In this document: one piece after another, positions 1 to 12,800 of the stretch | Layout: each line of letters begins with the position of its first letter | Numbering within the stretch: the stretch's first letter is position 1 | Source: Calliopsis andreniformis | Lineage: Eukaryota; Arthropoda; Insecta; Hymenoptera; Andrenidae | Direction of reading: 5' to 3' | Assembly (NCBI RefSeq): GCF_051401765.1 | Contig: NC_135064.1 | Location: 25,518,001-25,582,000, forward strand | DNA length: 64,000 nucleotides | Notes under the pieces: generated by a model | Databases searched by the model: none | Told to the model about the DNA's origin: nothing | What the model saw: only the letters and a program-made list of their open reading frames with translations | Position numbers and translations under genes: made by a program

Positions 1-508
1 AATGAATTACCAAGCAACATAGCATGATTAGAAAAATTAAATCTCAGGAAACCAGTCACATTCATGTTCCTTTCTTTTTTGTCCATACCACTTGATTTTA
101 TTGGACATCGAATGCTTTTCTGTTATTTTTTCAATTCAGTTACTAAAGTTCTTTGTAATCGATAGAAATACGTTGACAAAACCTCTTTAGGATTTCCAGG
201 CAAAAATCGAGTGCGTATTTTGAGTCGTGTCACCGTTGCGACTTCTCTTACGTGATCCTCCGAAACGCTGCTCCTTCTACGAATCGTCTACGATAGAGTA
301 GGATAGGTTCGTAAACACGAACGATCGCAAGAGAAACAACAGAGGCAGGATAAAAGAAAGAGCGAGCGATAAGAATCGTTCGGCGAGAAGGTTGACGACC
401 GGTGTGCGCGCGCGCTCGGGCCAGCGCGGGAGCAGCCACGGCTTGCAGGAGCCGCGCGCGAACCAAAGAGCCCAGAGGGCCGCAGGCGAGCAGAGTGAAA
501 TGACTCAC
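1..508 (-). other. mam: mastermind intron (first part after coding exon 1)
   Basis: This stretch follows the GTGAGT donor that begins at 508 on the minus strand and runs to the window edge. The mastermind frame stays open past the donor but loses similarity to the protein (alanine- and arginine-rich, as CpG-rich intron would read), so I treat it as intron. No second mastermind exon is visible. Confidence 0.6.
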
Positions 509-976
509 CACGTGAACGCTGGAGAGACCGACCGGCTCGCTCTGCTTCTTGTCCGTCTTCTTCGCCTGCCGTTTCGCCTTGCTCTCCAGGAAGCGTTGCT
601 TCAGCACCAGCGTGTCCTGGATGTTCTGCTCGCAGAGGCCATTGAAGCTTTGATCGAATCTCGGTATGCAATCGGTCTGCCTCCGTCGGTAGCTCTCGAT
701 CCTGCGTCGTAGACGATCGACGACCGCCTGCCTCTTGGGGGTGAGCACCTCACCCATGCCAGGTGCCTGACCCATTTGTTGCTGCAGCTGCAGCTGTTGC
801 CCGGTTACGTTCAACTGGCCAGTCGCGTTCAGATCGTGGATCCCGGCCGATTGGCCGATGTTGTTGACGTTGTTCGCGTTGTTGGGAGCCTGGCCCACGC
901 AGACCGAGATGTGGCCAGGCGCGGTGCCGGGGGGGCCTTGCGGGGGCTGGCGGGGCAGGAGCCCCCCGGCCTCCAT
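509..976 (-). CDS. mam: Mastermind, first coding exon (5' part of gene; rest off-window)
   Basis: Mastermind is the nuclear co-activator that binds the groove formed by the Notch intracellular domain and CSL/Su(H) and recruits transcription machinery. The exon encodes 156 residues. After a Gly/Pro/Asn/Gln-rich lead comes the basic MamL-1 helix at about residues 78-140, with the family signatures [19 protein letters not shown] and [11 protein letters not shown]. This helix contacts Notch and CSL. The ATG at 976 is chosen because the longer open frame (to 994) has no upstream ATG and would need a GTG start. The exon ends at 509 in phase 0, before a strong donor (GTGAGT, minus strand). The conserved segment matches the fly N-terminus closely; the Gln-rich body of the protein must lie beyond the left edge. 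It is divergent to the carboxypeptidase D gene, with about 4 kb between starts. The identification is firm; the exact donor is inferred. Confidence 0.9.
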
Positions 977-2945
977 ACAGCCCCCTAAATCCACCGCAGA
1001 GTAAGCCAGCTCAGTGAGAACCCCTGCTACCGAAGCGCCTGACGCGCGCTACTGCTACTGCTGCGACCTCGTCTCCCGCCGCTGCCCTCGAGCCGACCAT
1101 CCTCTGCCACCCTGCCAATGCGACGATCCTCAACTTCCGGTCAAGACGCATTTGGAATACGCCGTCGCCGGCGTACACGCGTCGCCCGTGTCCCTCTTAC
1201 TCGCCACTCTCGATTCACTCGTCACCGTCCTCACGGCCTTCCGCAGTCACCGATCACACTCTTCGCGTTCGATCGTTTCCTTTCGGTCCCAATCTCTGCG
1301 CGACGGATACTTCCACGCTGTGACGCAAACCCACCCGCGCGGTTCTTCTACGTTAAGTTCACTCGTCAGACTGTTCTAGTTCTGCGATTATTCCTTCGAT
1401 TCGCTGTAAACAAAGTTCGTCAAGCATCGAACGCTCGGGAACGGAGCAATGTCGCGTTCAGCCAGCGTTTCGACTGTCCGGTTGTTGACATCGCGCGACG
1501 TATCGCCGATAACAGTGTTCTGCCGCGGTTTTATTCCCGATGCCACGTGACTTGGACACGGCACACACCGCGAAGTCCGTGTCGCTGCGACGCGACCAGT
1601 CTCTCTCTCACCCGCGACTCGACGGCCTCCACGCGAACGCGCCGAGCACGAAATCGCGGCGATATTTGTCGCGTCGGTAACCGAGCACGCGACGATGCAC
1701 GAACGAAAGCCCCGCTGTCCGCGCTCCGTCACACCGTTGACAGCGTAACGATGACCGAGCGTCGGACGATATCATTTGTCTTCCGGGTGAAACGGATTTT
1801 CGAACTGTCACTCTGTCGACGAGACGCGCGCGCGAAGATTCGACGGTAGGACGGAACGTTCACCGCGCGCGACTAAGTTCAGGGACTGGAAACTCCGTGT
1901 ATACAAGAGGCGACCACGCGCGCTGCCATCTGCTGCGGATCGCTGTCACTAAGCGGGATTGGCGCCACGTATGAATCTCGTGGAGGATTCGGAGTGCCTA
2001 AAAGGAGATAGAATGCAACCTGTTATTATTATTAGGAAGCTGAAATATATTTGTTTGTAGATTTGTGTGCATTGTTTACTTGAAGAGGGTTTAGCTGATG
2101 ATACGGATATTTTTGAGACGTATTGCGTTAGGTATATGTATGCGTAAAATAAAAATTGATTACTGCTCACAAATTTTCTCTAAATATGTTTGCTTGTCTT
2201 TCTTTTCTTAGGTTTATTATAATTTGAATATATGTAAGGAAATGTATACGTAAAATATTAACTTTATTACTCACTCCACTCTTCGCCCCCTTATACAAAA
2301 TTCTTCAACCAAAGCGCCTAACTTCGTACCGCTTGGGACGTACAATTTTGCCTAAACAAAAAAGGAGAACGCAAGAAGTTAGAAATTTTGCATACACCTC
2401 ATTTCATTAAAATTCATTGCAGAAACAAGCGAACCGTGACTTCCTTACGAGCCAGGACCGTGGTGATTTACCAACATGGCGATCGATACCAATCTGCGTG
2501 CCGGACTCAAGAAAGTAAATATTGGCCCGATATAGGGTCTGAAACGCGTCCCGAATGCCCTCTTTAGTCTCTAAACTCTAACTAAAACTTCTCAATAACA
2601 GCCTCTCTGTCTCTCTCTCCTCTTCCTTTTCCTTTCCGCTCGCTGTTCGCGAGAGGGACGAGGCGAAGAGGAAGGGGATAGTGGGAGTGCGCGACGAGCC
2701 TTTCGCGGCTTAACATCGGCTCTACCTCCACGGATCGGGCACACGCTTTGCCAACGGGAGGGTTTCTTGCGCGCGGACACGGCGTACGACCGTCCCGACG
2801 ACCGTGAAGGAAGGCATGCACGCGATATACACGGGAAACAGCAGCGCACGCGGCGCGCGCTAAATCCCTCGATTGTCCCGGTGCGTCGTCGAGTGCGCGT
2901 TGCACGTCACAACAGGTAGTTGAGCGAGGGCAGCGTGCTCCCGCC

Positions 2946-3120
2946 GGTTTGTTTCCTTGGAAAGAAAGGAAGAGACTGAGAGAGGGAGCGAGAGGTCACT
3001 AGCTGACGCGAGCTGCTGTAGGGGGAGAGAGAGAGAGTGAGAGGGAGAATGAGTGCGAGAGGGGGTCTCGTCGGTAGAGGGGGAGACCGAAGGGAGAAAC
3101 GGGAGAAAGATGGTCGAATG
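2946..3120. repeat. GA-rich low-complexity block (GAGA-type)
   Basis: The plus strand is dominated by GAGA and GGGAGA runs, including a near-perfect GA run at about 3021-3036. A CT-rich stretch at 2600-2635 carries the same motif on the other strand. Clusters of GAGAG are binding sites for GAGA factor (Trl) in insect promoters. Whether this is a promoter-proximal element of mastermind or a simple repeat cannot be decided from sequence. Confidence 0.45.
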
Positions 3121-4159
3121 GAATATGCTTAGAGGGGATAAAGATGGGACAGGGACAGGGAGGGGTCTTACAGTGTTTGGCCGGATACTTCCACACTGTA
3201 CCTTTGCACAACTACCCGTGCCATGGCTTTGAATCTACATGCACGAGACGGGTTGCTAGCGCGTACCCTTCTTCTTTCTCTTTCTGTACTTTTGTCTTTT
3301 TCTTTCTCTCTTAACCGTGTGGATTTCATTCCCTTTCTGTTGGATCGTCACGTTCTCTAGCGCTGGGACGCGTTGGGTCTCTGGCATCGAATCTTTACGA
3401 ATGTTCATATTAGGATCATGACAATTTATTTAAGTATGACGTATGACTAATGAAATAACATTGTTTTACGATGCGCATTTAATGCCATTGATTGTCTGCA
3501 GATGACCTTTACGATTTTTTGTGATATGTAGCTTTATGGAGTAGGTGGGTACGTGCGTTTGCCCAGTGACTTCATTATGCAGCAAGTTATAAAAAGTAAG
3601 AGAGTTTGAACAAGTGGAAGTTTCAAACTTTAAACAGATTAATATACCATGTAACAAATTCTGTATGAAAGTGGAAATATAGATCATGTAATCGATGAAT
3701 ACCAGTTTTCAGAGACTGAATTCTACAGATACGTACTCGTGCAAAATCTTTAAGCCACGAAACTTGTCAATTATTGGCTATATGTACTAATCGAATACAT
3801 AATTCGATGTGTTCATTAATTGACTAATTAACTTTTTACTTACTGAATAGCTTACTCACTTCTGCCAATTGTAGTGTTCGGTAGACTTTCAATTAGAGTT
3901 TCACTTTACTTCTTAATTTTCTGATTAACTGATTTATCTAATTCGTTTAAAACATGAACTAAGAAATACTATAGCCATCTAACGATGGCTTCTGAAACTA
4001 AAGTATTTAGATTGAAAACGCGAAAATTATTTATTCAGGTATTGGCTTTCAGTTCGAGAACTGTGAATTTTTTTAAAGCCATTTTAACTCGTTATGCAAT
4101 AATAATAGGCTACAGTAGTATGAATTTACTGCTTTTTTCATAGATCAAAAGGCGCTGTA

Positions 4160-4314
4160 GCAAACTAGCGACGAAACTTACGAAGTAGATAATCTTTCAA
4201 GACTAGTAGCGTAATCTAGAGGCAATGTTTGTAATTTTTATGTAATGTAACTGTTGGCAAATAGTATTAAACAGCTCAAGCCACTCTAATTCAAAGGTTT
4301 CGCCGCTAGATTGC
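4160..4314. repeat. Inverted repeat with ~20-bp imperfect arms (possible old MITE)
   Basis: The left arm at 4160-4179 (GCAAACTAGCGACGAAACTT) pairs with the reverse complement of 4294-4314, which reads GCAATCTAGCGGCGAAACC and then TT, with about 17 of 20 positions matching. No clear target-site duplication is seen. It may be a decayed miniature inverted-repeat element. Confidence 0.4.
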
Positions 4315-4934
4315 ATTTCTAAATCCATAAAATAAACAATTATTCAATTATTGCCAAAACGTAATAAAATGCATTATTATACACTATACCGCTGTACATC
4401 TTCAACCTAAATAGCATTATCAATTATACAATCCTAATAATGTCTAAAAAATGTCATATATACATATCGCCCGCGTTTTCCGCAATGCTCAAGCTTTTTT
4501 ATCTAGATGAAAATGTAAAATAATAAATAAGGGATAATAATTGTATCCATTACTAATCATATAAAAATAACCCGACTGATTAAATCCCTATGGATAATGA
4601 AGAAGGATAATTTAATCTGTTGTTTGGTTTCTCATCGAGATAAAGTTCCAGTTCTAGATAACACCGAACGCACACAAGCGTAAAGCACACATCAATATCT
4701 TTCCGCTACGTGATTTTCCAGGAAAACGATTTTCTGAATTTTCCACTAATTTAAAAACTACATGTTTGATAGTTTGCCAAATAAATTACTCACTTCCATG
4801 ATTTATTAGTAAGATAGTAAAAAAAATGACTTTTCTGCAACATTAACACAAAGAAGACAGCGTAACAGAGGACTATGCATATGTATATCGTTTATCGTAA
4901 TCTCCTACCCTACTCTACCCACGCTCGTAGCTGC

Positions 4935-4984
4935 TGACGTCATCACCAGTACACTACAGTACATTATACCGACTGTGTATATAT
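4935..4984 (+). promoter_or_regulatory. Carboxypeptidase D core promoter candidate (CRE + TATA-like)
   Basis: A perfect palindromic cAMP-response element, TGACGTCA, lies at 4935-4942. A TATA-like GTATATATT follows at 4976-4984, about 70 bp upstream of the start codon. The spacing would put transcription initiation near 5005-5015. CRE sites bind CREB/ATF bZIP factors. The motifs are seen directly; promoter activity is inferred. Confidence 0.5.
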
Positions 4985-5054
4985 TGGATCGTGCAGAATG
5001 TCTTGTTGAAGTTAAGGAAATTTATCATATTATTTCACAAGTATTTTCCCAAAT

Positions 5055-6823
5055 ATGACACGGATAAGTACGATGTACGGTGCTGTGCTGTTTGTTTGTT
5101 CATTTATTGGAATTATTACTGGTTTTGCAATAAATTCCGAGGAAAAATTAGACGAAAGCTTCATTGCTCCTCATTATACACGTTATGAGGAGCTTCAACA
5201 GTTGTCCAATTCGTTGGTTCAACAGTATCCTAATTTGGTCAAAGTGTTCTCCATAGGGAAGTCAGTAGAAGGTAGAGATTTGCTGGTTATTGAAATTTCT
5301 GAGAATGTCAGAGAACGAAAGCTGGGTGAACCCATGGTGAAATATGTTGCCAATATGCATGGCGATGAAGCTGTTGGCAGAGAATTATTAATTTACCTTG
5401 CTCAGTACCTGTTGAATAATTATGGGAAGGATGAAAGGATTACAAAGTTGGTTAATAATACTGACATTTTTCTCATGCCTTCTATGAATCCTGATGGTTT
5501 TGAAAAATCGGAGGTAACTTTTGAATTAGGCTCTCTCTATACAGTTTAATATCATTTATTTACTGTTTGGATTTTTAGGAAGGAAAATGCGAATCAAAGA
5601 AAGATTTCTCAGGCCGTGAAAATGCAAATCATGTGGATTTGAACAGAGACTTTCCAGATCAGTTTGATAGAAGAATCAGTCAACTCCAGAAAGGTCATAA
5701 TTTATTAGATGGACGTCAAAATGAAACAATAGCAATGATGACGTGGATTTCCACAGAACCATTTGTTTTGTCAGGAAATCTTCATGGAGGTGCTGTTGTA
5801 GCCAGTTATCCATATGATTCTGGGTAATAATATTTTATTGTAGTATTTTCCTTAAAATGGATACAAAATATGAAATTTGACTTGTTTTATGATAATGCTA
5901 CATATTTTTTTGTAGAATTTCAAGAACCTGCTGTATTGAAAGTAAAAGTCCAGATGATGAACTGTTCAAATATTTAGCTCACACATATGCAGACAATCAT
6001 CCACAGATGCATGCTGGTAATGCATGTCCCCCAGAAGTTTTCCGAGGTGGTGTCACCAATGGAGCATATTGGTATGTATAAAAAATTAGGTTTATAACAT
6101 TCTGCAATTATTATTTAAAAAAAAATATTATTGAAATTTATCTGTTGTAGGTATGAAGTTATTGGTGGAATGCAAGATTTTAATTATGCGCGTTCTAATG
6201 CATTTGAGATAACATTTGAACTTAGCTGTTGTAAATATCCAAATGCCTCTACAATGCGAGAGCATTGGATGTTAAATAAAGAATCTCTTATAAAATATCT
6301 TGAACAAGCACATATTGGAGTGAAAGGTTCATAAAAATGAATTTCTAATGATAAAGAAATTATTTAATATTAGTACACTATGCTTATTTATGTTTGGGTT
6401 CCAGGTCTTGTAAGAGATACAGATGGTACACCGATAGAAGCAGCAAGCATTGTTGTAGATGGAATAGATCATAATATTTCGACTACACATCGTGGAGAAT
6501 ATTGGCGTTTATTGTTACCTGGAACTTATTCTATTCGTGCAGAAGCATGGGGGTAATTAAATTTTGAGCTAGTAATGTTATTTTAATGAAATAATTTTCA
6601 TATATCTTATGTAATGTTTTCTAATGTCAGGTACCTACCCAGTGAACCAGTTACTGTTACTGTGGAACCAGGTGAACCCATAATTGTCAATTTTACTTTA
6701 AAACAGGACTCTCTTGATGATGAAGGTAATCAAGATATAGATTTTCCTCGTATGCTACCACTTCTTAATCGATATTCTGCACTTTACAAACTAATTTCCG
6801 CTAACGACGACGTTAGTTACTAA
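5055..6823 (+). CDS. svr: Carboxypeptidase D short isoform candidate (one domain, 458 aa)
   Basis: If the exon-6 donor at 6726 is not used, the frame stays open for 32 more codons and stops at 6821-6823. The product would have the signal peptide, active domain 1 and its transthyretin-like module but no membrane anchor, so it would be secreted. The exon chain is as for the long form, with exon 6 extended to 6631-6823. The intron that follows is the longest in the gene (6726-8368) and AT-rich, which leaves room for a 3' UTR and polyadenylation site. Fly silver is known to make single-domain soluble forms by alternative processing, which supports this reading. No transcript evidence is available here. 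Confidence 0.55.
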
Positions 6824-9800
6824 TTATCTTCACACACTATTTATGAATTATATGTGTCCATTGTCATTTTTATTTATTGTTTTTTTTTTAATGAAATTGA
6901 AAACTATTGACGTGTTTTCGCGCGTGAACAATAATTTAAATTTGTATTTTTTTATTAGTGTACAATTTTTTATTTTTTTTACATTTTATTATTTTCATTT
7001 TACAGCACAAACACGATAATATAGCAACACCAGATCACTTGATACTATCTGACATGACAACATATTTTATCATAGTTTATATTATTTTTATTAATGCAAT
7101 ATACACAAGGTATGGAGAAATAATACACCAAAATTGATACGAAAACAAATAACTATTTGCATTATATTATTTGTTTGGGAAACAAAAAATTTGAACTTTA
7201 AAAAGCCAGAAAAAATGTTATAAGGTTTTAAACATTTTTATTACAGTTATACTTGTTTTTATAGCTGTTGCAATTCCATTTTAGATTTACATAGTACCTA
7301 TTGTAAGTCAAACATGAGAAACAATTCCAATTTTAGAAATGCAAAATTTATAAAGAATTGTTATCGTGTAACATAGCAAGTTCAAGCATCTCTAAATGAT
7401 AGATCTGAATATTTTGTACTGGAATTATATTACTCGTACTTGCCAGAAAATGAACATTGCTAGAATACTGAACATATCTCTTTAGAATACTAATTACTAA
7501 TTCTCAAGGTATAGATTATATACTTATGACACATTTTAGTTAAATACCTTTTATAGTATAGACAAATTCCTAAACTGTGATTAATTTTTTTATTTGAATA
7601 CTCTGATACACAACACGCAATTTTTTCATGACATTCTTTTTTTTTTTTTTTTTAGTTATAAGTCAATGCATTTTTATTTTAGTAGGGTTTTGAATTATAA
7701 TTCGTACTATTATAATCCGTACTATGTAAAACGAGTTAAAATTTAAAGAGAAGAAAAATAAATTAATATACCTTTGAATTTCTATTATATATTATTTAAA
7801 CAAATTTTATTATTCAATTCTCTTGTAAACAATGTAACAGAATATCTCTGCAGTGGAAAAGTATATAACATGTTCAAATATTTTTAGTAAAAGATATATC
7901 AGTGTTCAGTACATAATTTTATTAATAGTGCAGAAGGATGTAAAACAATAAGTGATGTTTATGATTATATTTGTAATTTCATGTATAGTATAATACATCT
8001 GAGCTAAATGTATGATACCTGGAATTAAAAATAAAGTACTGTACTTGTCTGGAAGAGTGAGTTAGTTTTTTTTAAGTATTTTCCAGCCTTTTCCTATATT
8101 TTTTATTTTTTAAATGATACAATTCTTCAAAATAAATCTTATTGTTTCTCAATTTTACAAACTCTTATTTTCTCTGTACCTTGTGTTGTAGTATGTATAC
8201 TTAACATACTTTATTTTAAGTTTCTCTTAAAACTTATTCATAATCAAATATATTTCAATGTATTCCTTATTTAAGTACAATAATAATTTTATTATGCAGC
8301 ATGTTACTCTTAGAATATATTAATAAATCCTATTTGTATCCTCTCTAATTGTGGTTCTTTGCATGTAGGGAAATTCAATTCAGATAAAGTTAAAGAAATT
8401 ATCAGACCTATAGATAAATATGGGTTCTTCCATGACACAGGATTCAAACACCATAATTACACTGCAATGGAAAAATACTTAAAGGATTTACATTCGAATT
8501 ACCCAAATATTACGAGGCTTTATAGTATAGGCGAGTCTGTAAAAGGACGTCAATTGTATGTCATGGAAATAACAGAAAATCCTGGAAAACACGATCAAAA
8601 TAAACCAGAAGTAAAGTATATAGGAAACATGCACGGGAATGAAGTTGTTGGTCGAGAAATTTTATTGCTATTGTTAAAGTATCTGTGTGAAAATTATGAA
8701 AGCGATATGAGAGTCACTAAAATTCTAAAAAGCGTCAGACTGCACGTTATGCCAAGTATGAATCCAGATGGCTATGAGGTTTCTAGAGAAGGAGATATTT
8801 ATGGAGCACAAGGAAGAGCAAATGCCAAAGGTGTTGACCTCAATAGAAATTTTCCTGATCAGTATGAAACAAACAAAGTACGAACTTAAACTCACAAAGT
8901 ATTTCAGTTTATAATATTTCAATTACATATGTTTTTAAATATTTATTATTTTCATCTTTTCTATATTGCAGTACAATAAAGAGCAAGAGCCCGAAACGAA
9001 AGCAGTAATGGAATGGATCGCAAGGATACCGTTTGTTCTTTCTGCTAACTTTCATGGGGGAGCACTGGTAGCAAATTATCCATATGATAATGGACCACAG
9101 TATGTTCCTAATGCACCAAATTTGAGTCCAGATGATAAAGTTTTCAAAGCATTAGCACTAGCATATTCAAATGCCCATCCTCGTATGCATCTTGGAGAAC
9201 CATGCCCTCCACTTCCCAATGAACGACTAAATATGCAAAATGTACTTGAAGAACGTTTTCCAAATGGGATTACTAATGGAGCTGCTTGGTACTCAGTTAG
9301 TGGAGGCATGCAAGATTATAATTATGTTCATAGTAATGATTTCGAAATTACAGTGGAAGTAGGGTGTACGAAGTTTCCAAACGCAACAGAATTGCCGAAG
9401 TTCTGGCTAGAAAATAAAGAACCTCTTTTACGTCTTATTGAAATGGTACTAGCATTTACATTAATACAGTCTGTTAACAAACGTTAATGTGATATAATAT
9501 ACTATAATAATTATTAATTTACAGTCTCGCAAAGGTATCCATGGCGTAGTACGGTCATCCATTGGCAATCCCGTAGCCCGTGCTAAAGTATCTGTGGACG
9601 GAATTAAGCATGATATTTATACAGCAGAAGGCGGAGATTATTGGCGTCTTTTAATCCCTGGACACTATAATGTTACAGTTAGTGCAGTAGGATATGAATC
9701 ACAGACGCAAAGTATAATTGTACCAGATGGTGATAATAGTGAAGGAGAATTAACATTGGATTTCACCCTAATGCGAGATGATCCTCAACACTGGTATATC

Positions 9801-12800
9801 ATATATTATATAATTCATTTCGAATCACAAAAGTAGGGAATATTGTAATGTAACTTTTATCAAAATTAAAATTTCCAGAATAATGATACTCATGTGTCAT
9901 TGAATATTAAAAAGGATCATATTTTATAAGGAATGATAAGAATTTCATTTTATGAAGAAATTTAAAAGCTGCACAAGACATTAAGTAAATATTTTAATAT
10001 CCTATAAAGTATACACAGAGTGTATTAGAGAAATGTTTTTTTATTGCCATTTGAATGTGTTCTATAAAAATGTCGTTTTAAGTTCAGAACCGTATTTTAG
10101 TTTTTAATATGATACTCAAATGAAAAAAATATATATTTGTTTATGATATATTTAAAGAACATAAGTTCCTATTTCAGGTCATCTGCTTATGATTTTGGAT
10201 TAATGGCAAATTTAGAAAATGGTTATTTAAAGAATGCAGAATTGAGTGCAAGATTTGGTCAATTAGAACGTCAGCCAGACGTTGCGGAATTCCAAGCTGG
10301 AGATTCATTAGTTAGCATGGCTATCCATTCTTTAAAGGTTACACATGATGTAAGTTCTTTTTTTTACTTTTCAAATACTGTACGTTAACGTTATAAAAAG
10401 TACTTGGAAATTTGATTTCTTTTTACAGATGGGTGCGCCAGAAGAAAACAAGTTTCATATTGGTTTGATTGGAGGACTCTTTGCTTCTCAACCGCTAGGT
10501 AGAGAAGTTCTATTACGATTAGCGACTCATATTCTTATGGGAAATCAGGTTGGTGATCCTCCTATACAGAGAATATTAAATAATGCTATTCTGCATTTTG
10601 TTCCTGGTGTGGATCCAGGATTTGATAACATATTAAATGAACAAGAATGTAATCCTACTGTGAGTGATGAAGTAGGAGGAAGATTATTAAGAAGAAATAG
10701 TACTAATTCTAATCAAATCAGTAGAGCTACTGATGCATTTAAGAAAATGTTATCTAATGAAGGATATGATATTATTATTATCGTAGGAAGTGGAACACTT
10801 AAAGTTAGGTAATGAAAACTTCCAACTCTAGTATTTTGTGAACATTATATAACGTTTTATACTAAGCACTTTGAATTAATTATATCCTTTTTCAGTTACA
10901 CAGACAATAATTTGAATGTGTATAGAACTCTTGCCGAAAATTATGAGCATTCAATGCATAAAAGCACATGTAATTTCCTAAGTAACGAAATTAAGGAAGT
11001 ACAAGATTATATTCAAAATGACTATAATGTACCTGTGGTAAGTAAAACATTATAAAATTGTTCTTGAATTATGATAGTACTTATATACTGTACTATATTA
11101 TAAAAATGATGTACGATATTTTTAGATAAGTATTAACTTAGCTTGCTGCAAATATCCGCCCGCAGAATCTATTCCGATTATTTGGCGTGAAAATTTATTG
11201 CCTCTGATGCGACTGATTCATAGCCTAACAACTGGTATCCGTGCAACAGTAACAGATACTAACAACGTTCCATTGCGAAATGCTGTTGTTAGGATCGGAA
11301 CGAAATCTTATCGTGTTTCGAAAAATATGGCATATTTCAAAATGAGTCTTCTTCCTGGTGAATATATGTTAACAGTTTACTGTGAAGGCTACATCGAGCA
11401 ATTCATGAAAGTTAATGTGAATGATGAAAGCATAACTGACCTTAACGTTAAATTGATGAAACGTTCTATAAATGACACAAGTGTAAAATATGATGAAGAT
11501 TTAGAACTAAATGTTGTGAACCAGGTTTTGACAGATCTGAACGATAAATATTCACAATTATCAATTTTACATACTATTGGCAAATCTCAAAACGGTATTC
11601 GAATAATGTGTCTTGAGGTTGGAGCTGAAAATAATCACAAACGAGTAGGTAGGCCGTCCATTGTTTTTACAGCTGGTATCACGAATGGGGTTCCTGTTAC
11701 TTCTAAAGTTTTACTACATTTTGCCACGTACCTGCTAGACCACTATAAAAAAGATGCCAGAATTACAAACTATTTGGACAAATTTACTATATACATTGCT
11801 CCAGATTTATCTCAAAATACGGATGTAAATAATCGCGTTGATGACTGTTCCTCATTAATTACTGATAATTTACGATTTCCCATTAATGATGCATTAAATG
11901 ATAAGGCAAATACTCTAATTAGTTGGTTTAAGGAAATAAATGCTTTGCTAGCAGTAAATTTAAACATTGGATCGCAACATATTGAAATTCCCTTTGCGGG
12001 AAGATATGGAAAAAATATCGATCGCGTGTATGAAACTGACGACAATGATATACTGCAGGATCTAGCGTTATCATACACGACGAATAATATTCATATGAAT
12101 TCTAAAAATTCATACTGCAATCAAGATATAAATGCAAACATTAGTGGGTTTATTCATTCTGGTACTGGTATTGGTGGGCAAAGAAAAGATTCTCTAATGG
12201 ATTATCTTTATTTAAATACAAGTACCTTAATGATAGACGCGTACGTCACTTGTTGTAACACAGACGATGCAAGAAATGTATGGGAAGATAACAAAATTAG
12301 CTTATTGGCTATGGTAGAAAAACTTAACGATGGCATGAAAGGATACGTCCTCAATACAAATAACGAGCCAATAGAACATGCTATTATATCGCATAATAAA
12401 TCAATGCACCATGTCAGAAGTGGAATAAATGGGGTTTATTGGCTTTTACTTCGACCTGGTACTCATGTTATAAATGCTGAAGCACCTGGATATGTTCAAC
12501 AAACTAAAGTTTTTGCCACGCCAGATGTACATAATATTTTGATTTTAATGTTTAAATTAAGAGAAAACGACAAGTTCCTAGGGATGCCTAGAATTGTTTT
12601 TATTATACTTATAAGTAAGATATTAAATATCTTCCTGTTATATTCCAAAGAGTAATTATATTTCAAGGTATAACTAATTGCAAATTATATTGTTACAGGT
12701 AGCATATGCTTAGGCATTGTTGTTTGTACTATCTTTGTTTGTGCAAATTGTCAGTCTTCCAAAGAATCACAGAAAAGTAATCGAAATAGGTATGCGTTTA

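Larger units (their letters stand above)
977..4934. other. mastermind 5' flank / intergenic to carboxypeptidase D
   Basis: No coding sequence is recognised. The first 1 kb next to mastermind is CpG-rich and probably holds its 5' UTR and promoter; the mastermind frame stays open but without an ATG for some distance. From about 2.0 kb the composition becomes AT-rich. A GA/CT-rich block lies at about 2.6-3.1 kb, and a small inverted repeat at 4160-4314 (both listed separately). The open frames here read as low-complexity or arginine-rich peptides with no family resemblance. Confidence 0.5.

Noticed and set aside
3..508. Continuation of the mastermind frame past 509 as coding sequence
   Set aside because: A strong GTGAGT donor lies at this point, and the downstream reading is CpG-rich Ala/Arg sequence unlike the Gln-rich mastermind body.
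4998..5009. Three-codon upstream open frame before carboxypeptidase D
   Set aside because: The TATA-like box predicts transcription starting at or after this ATG, so it may not be in the mRNA.
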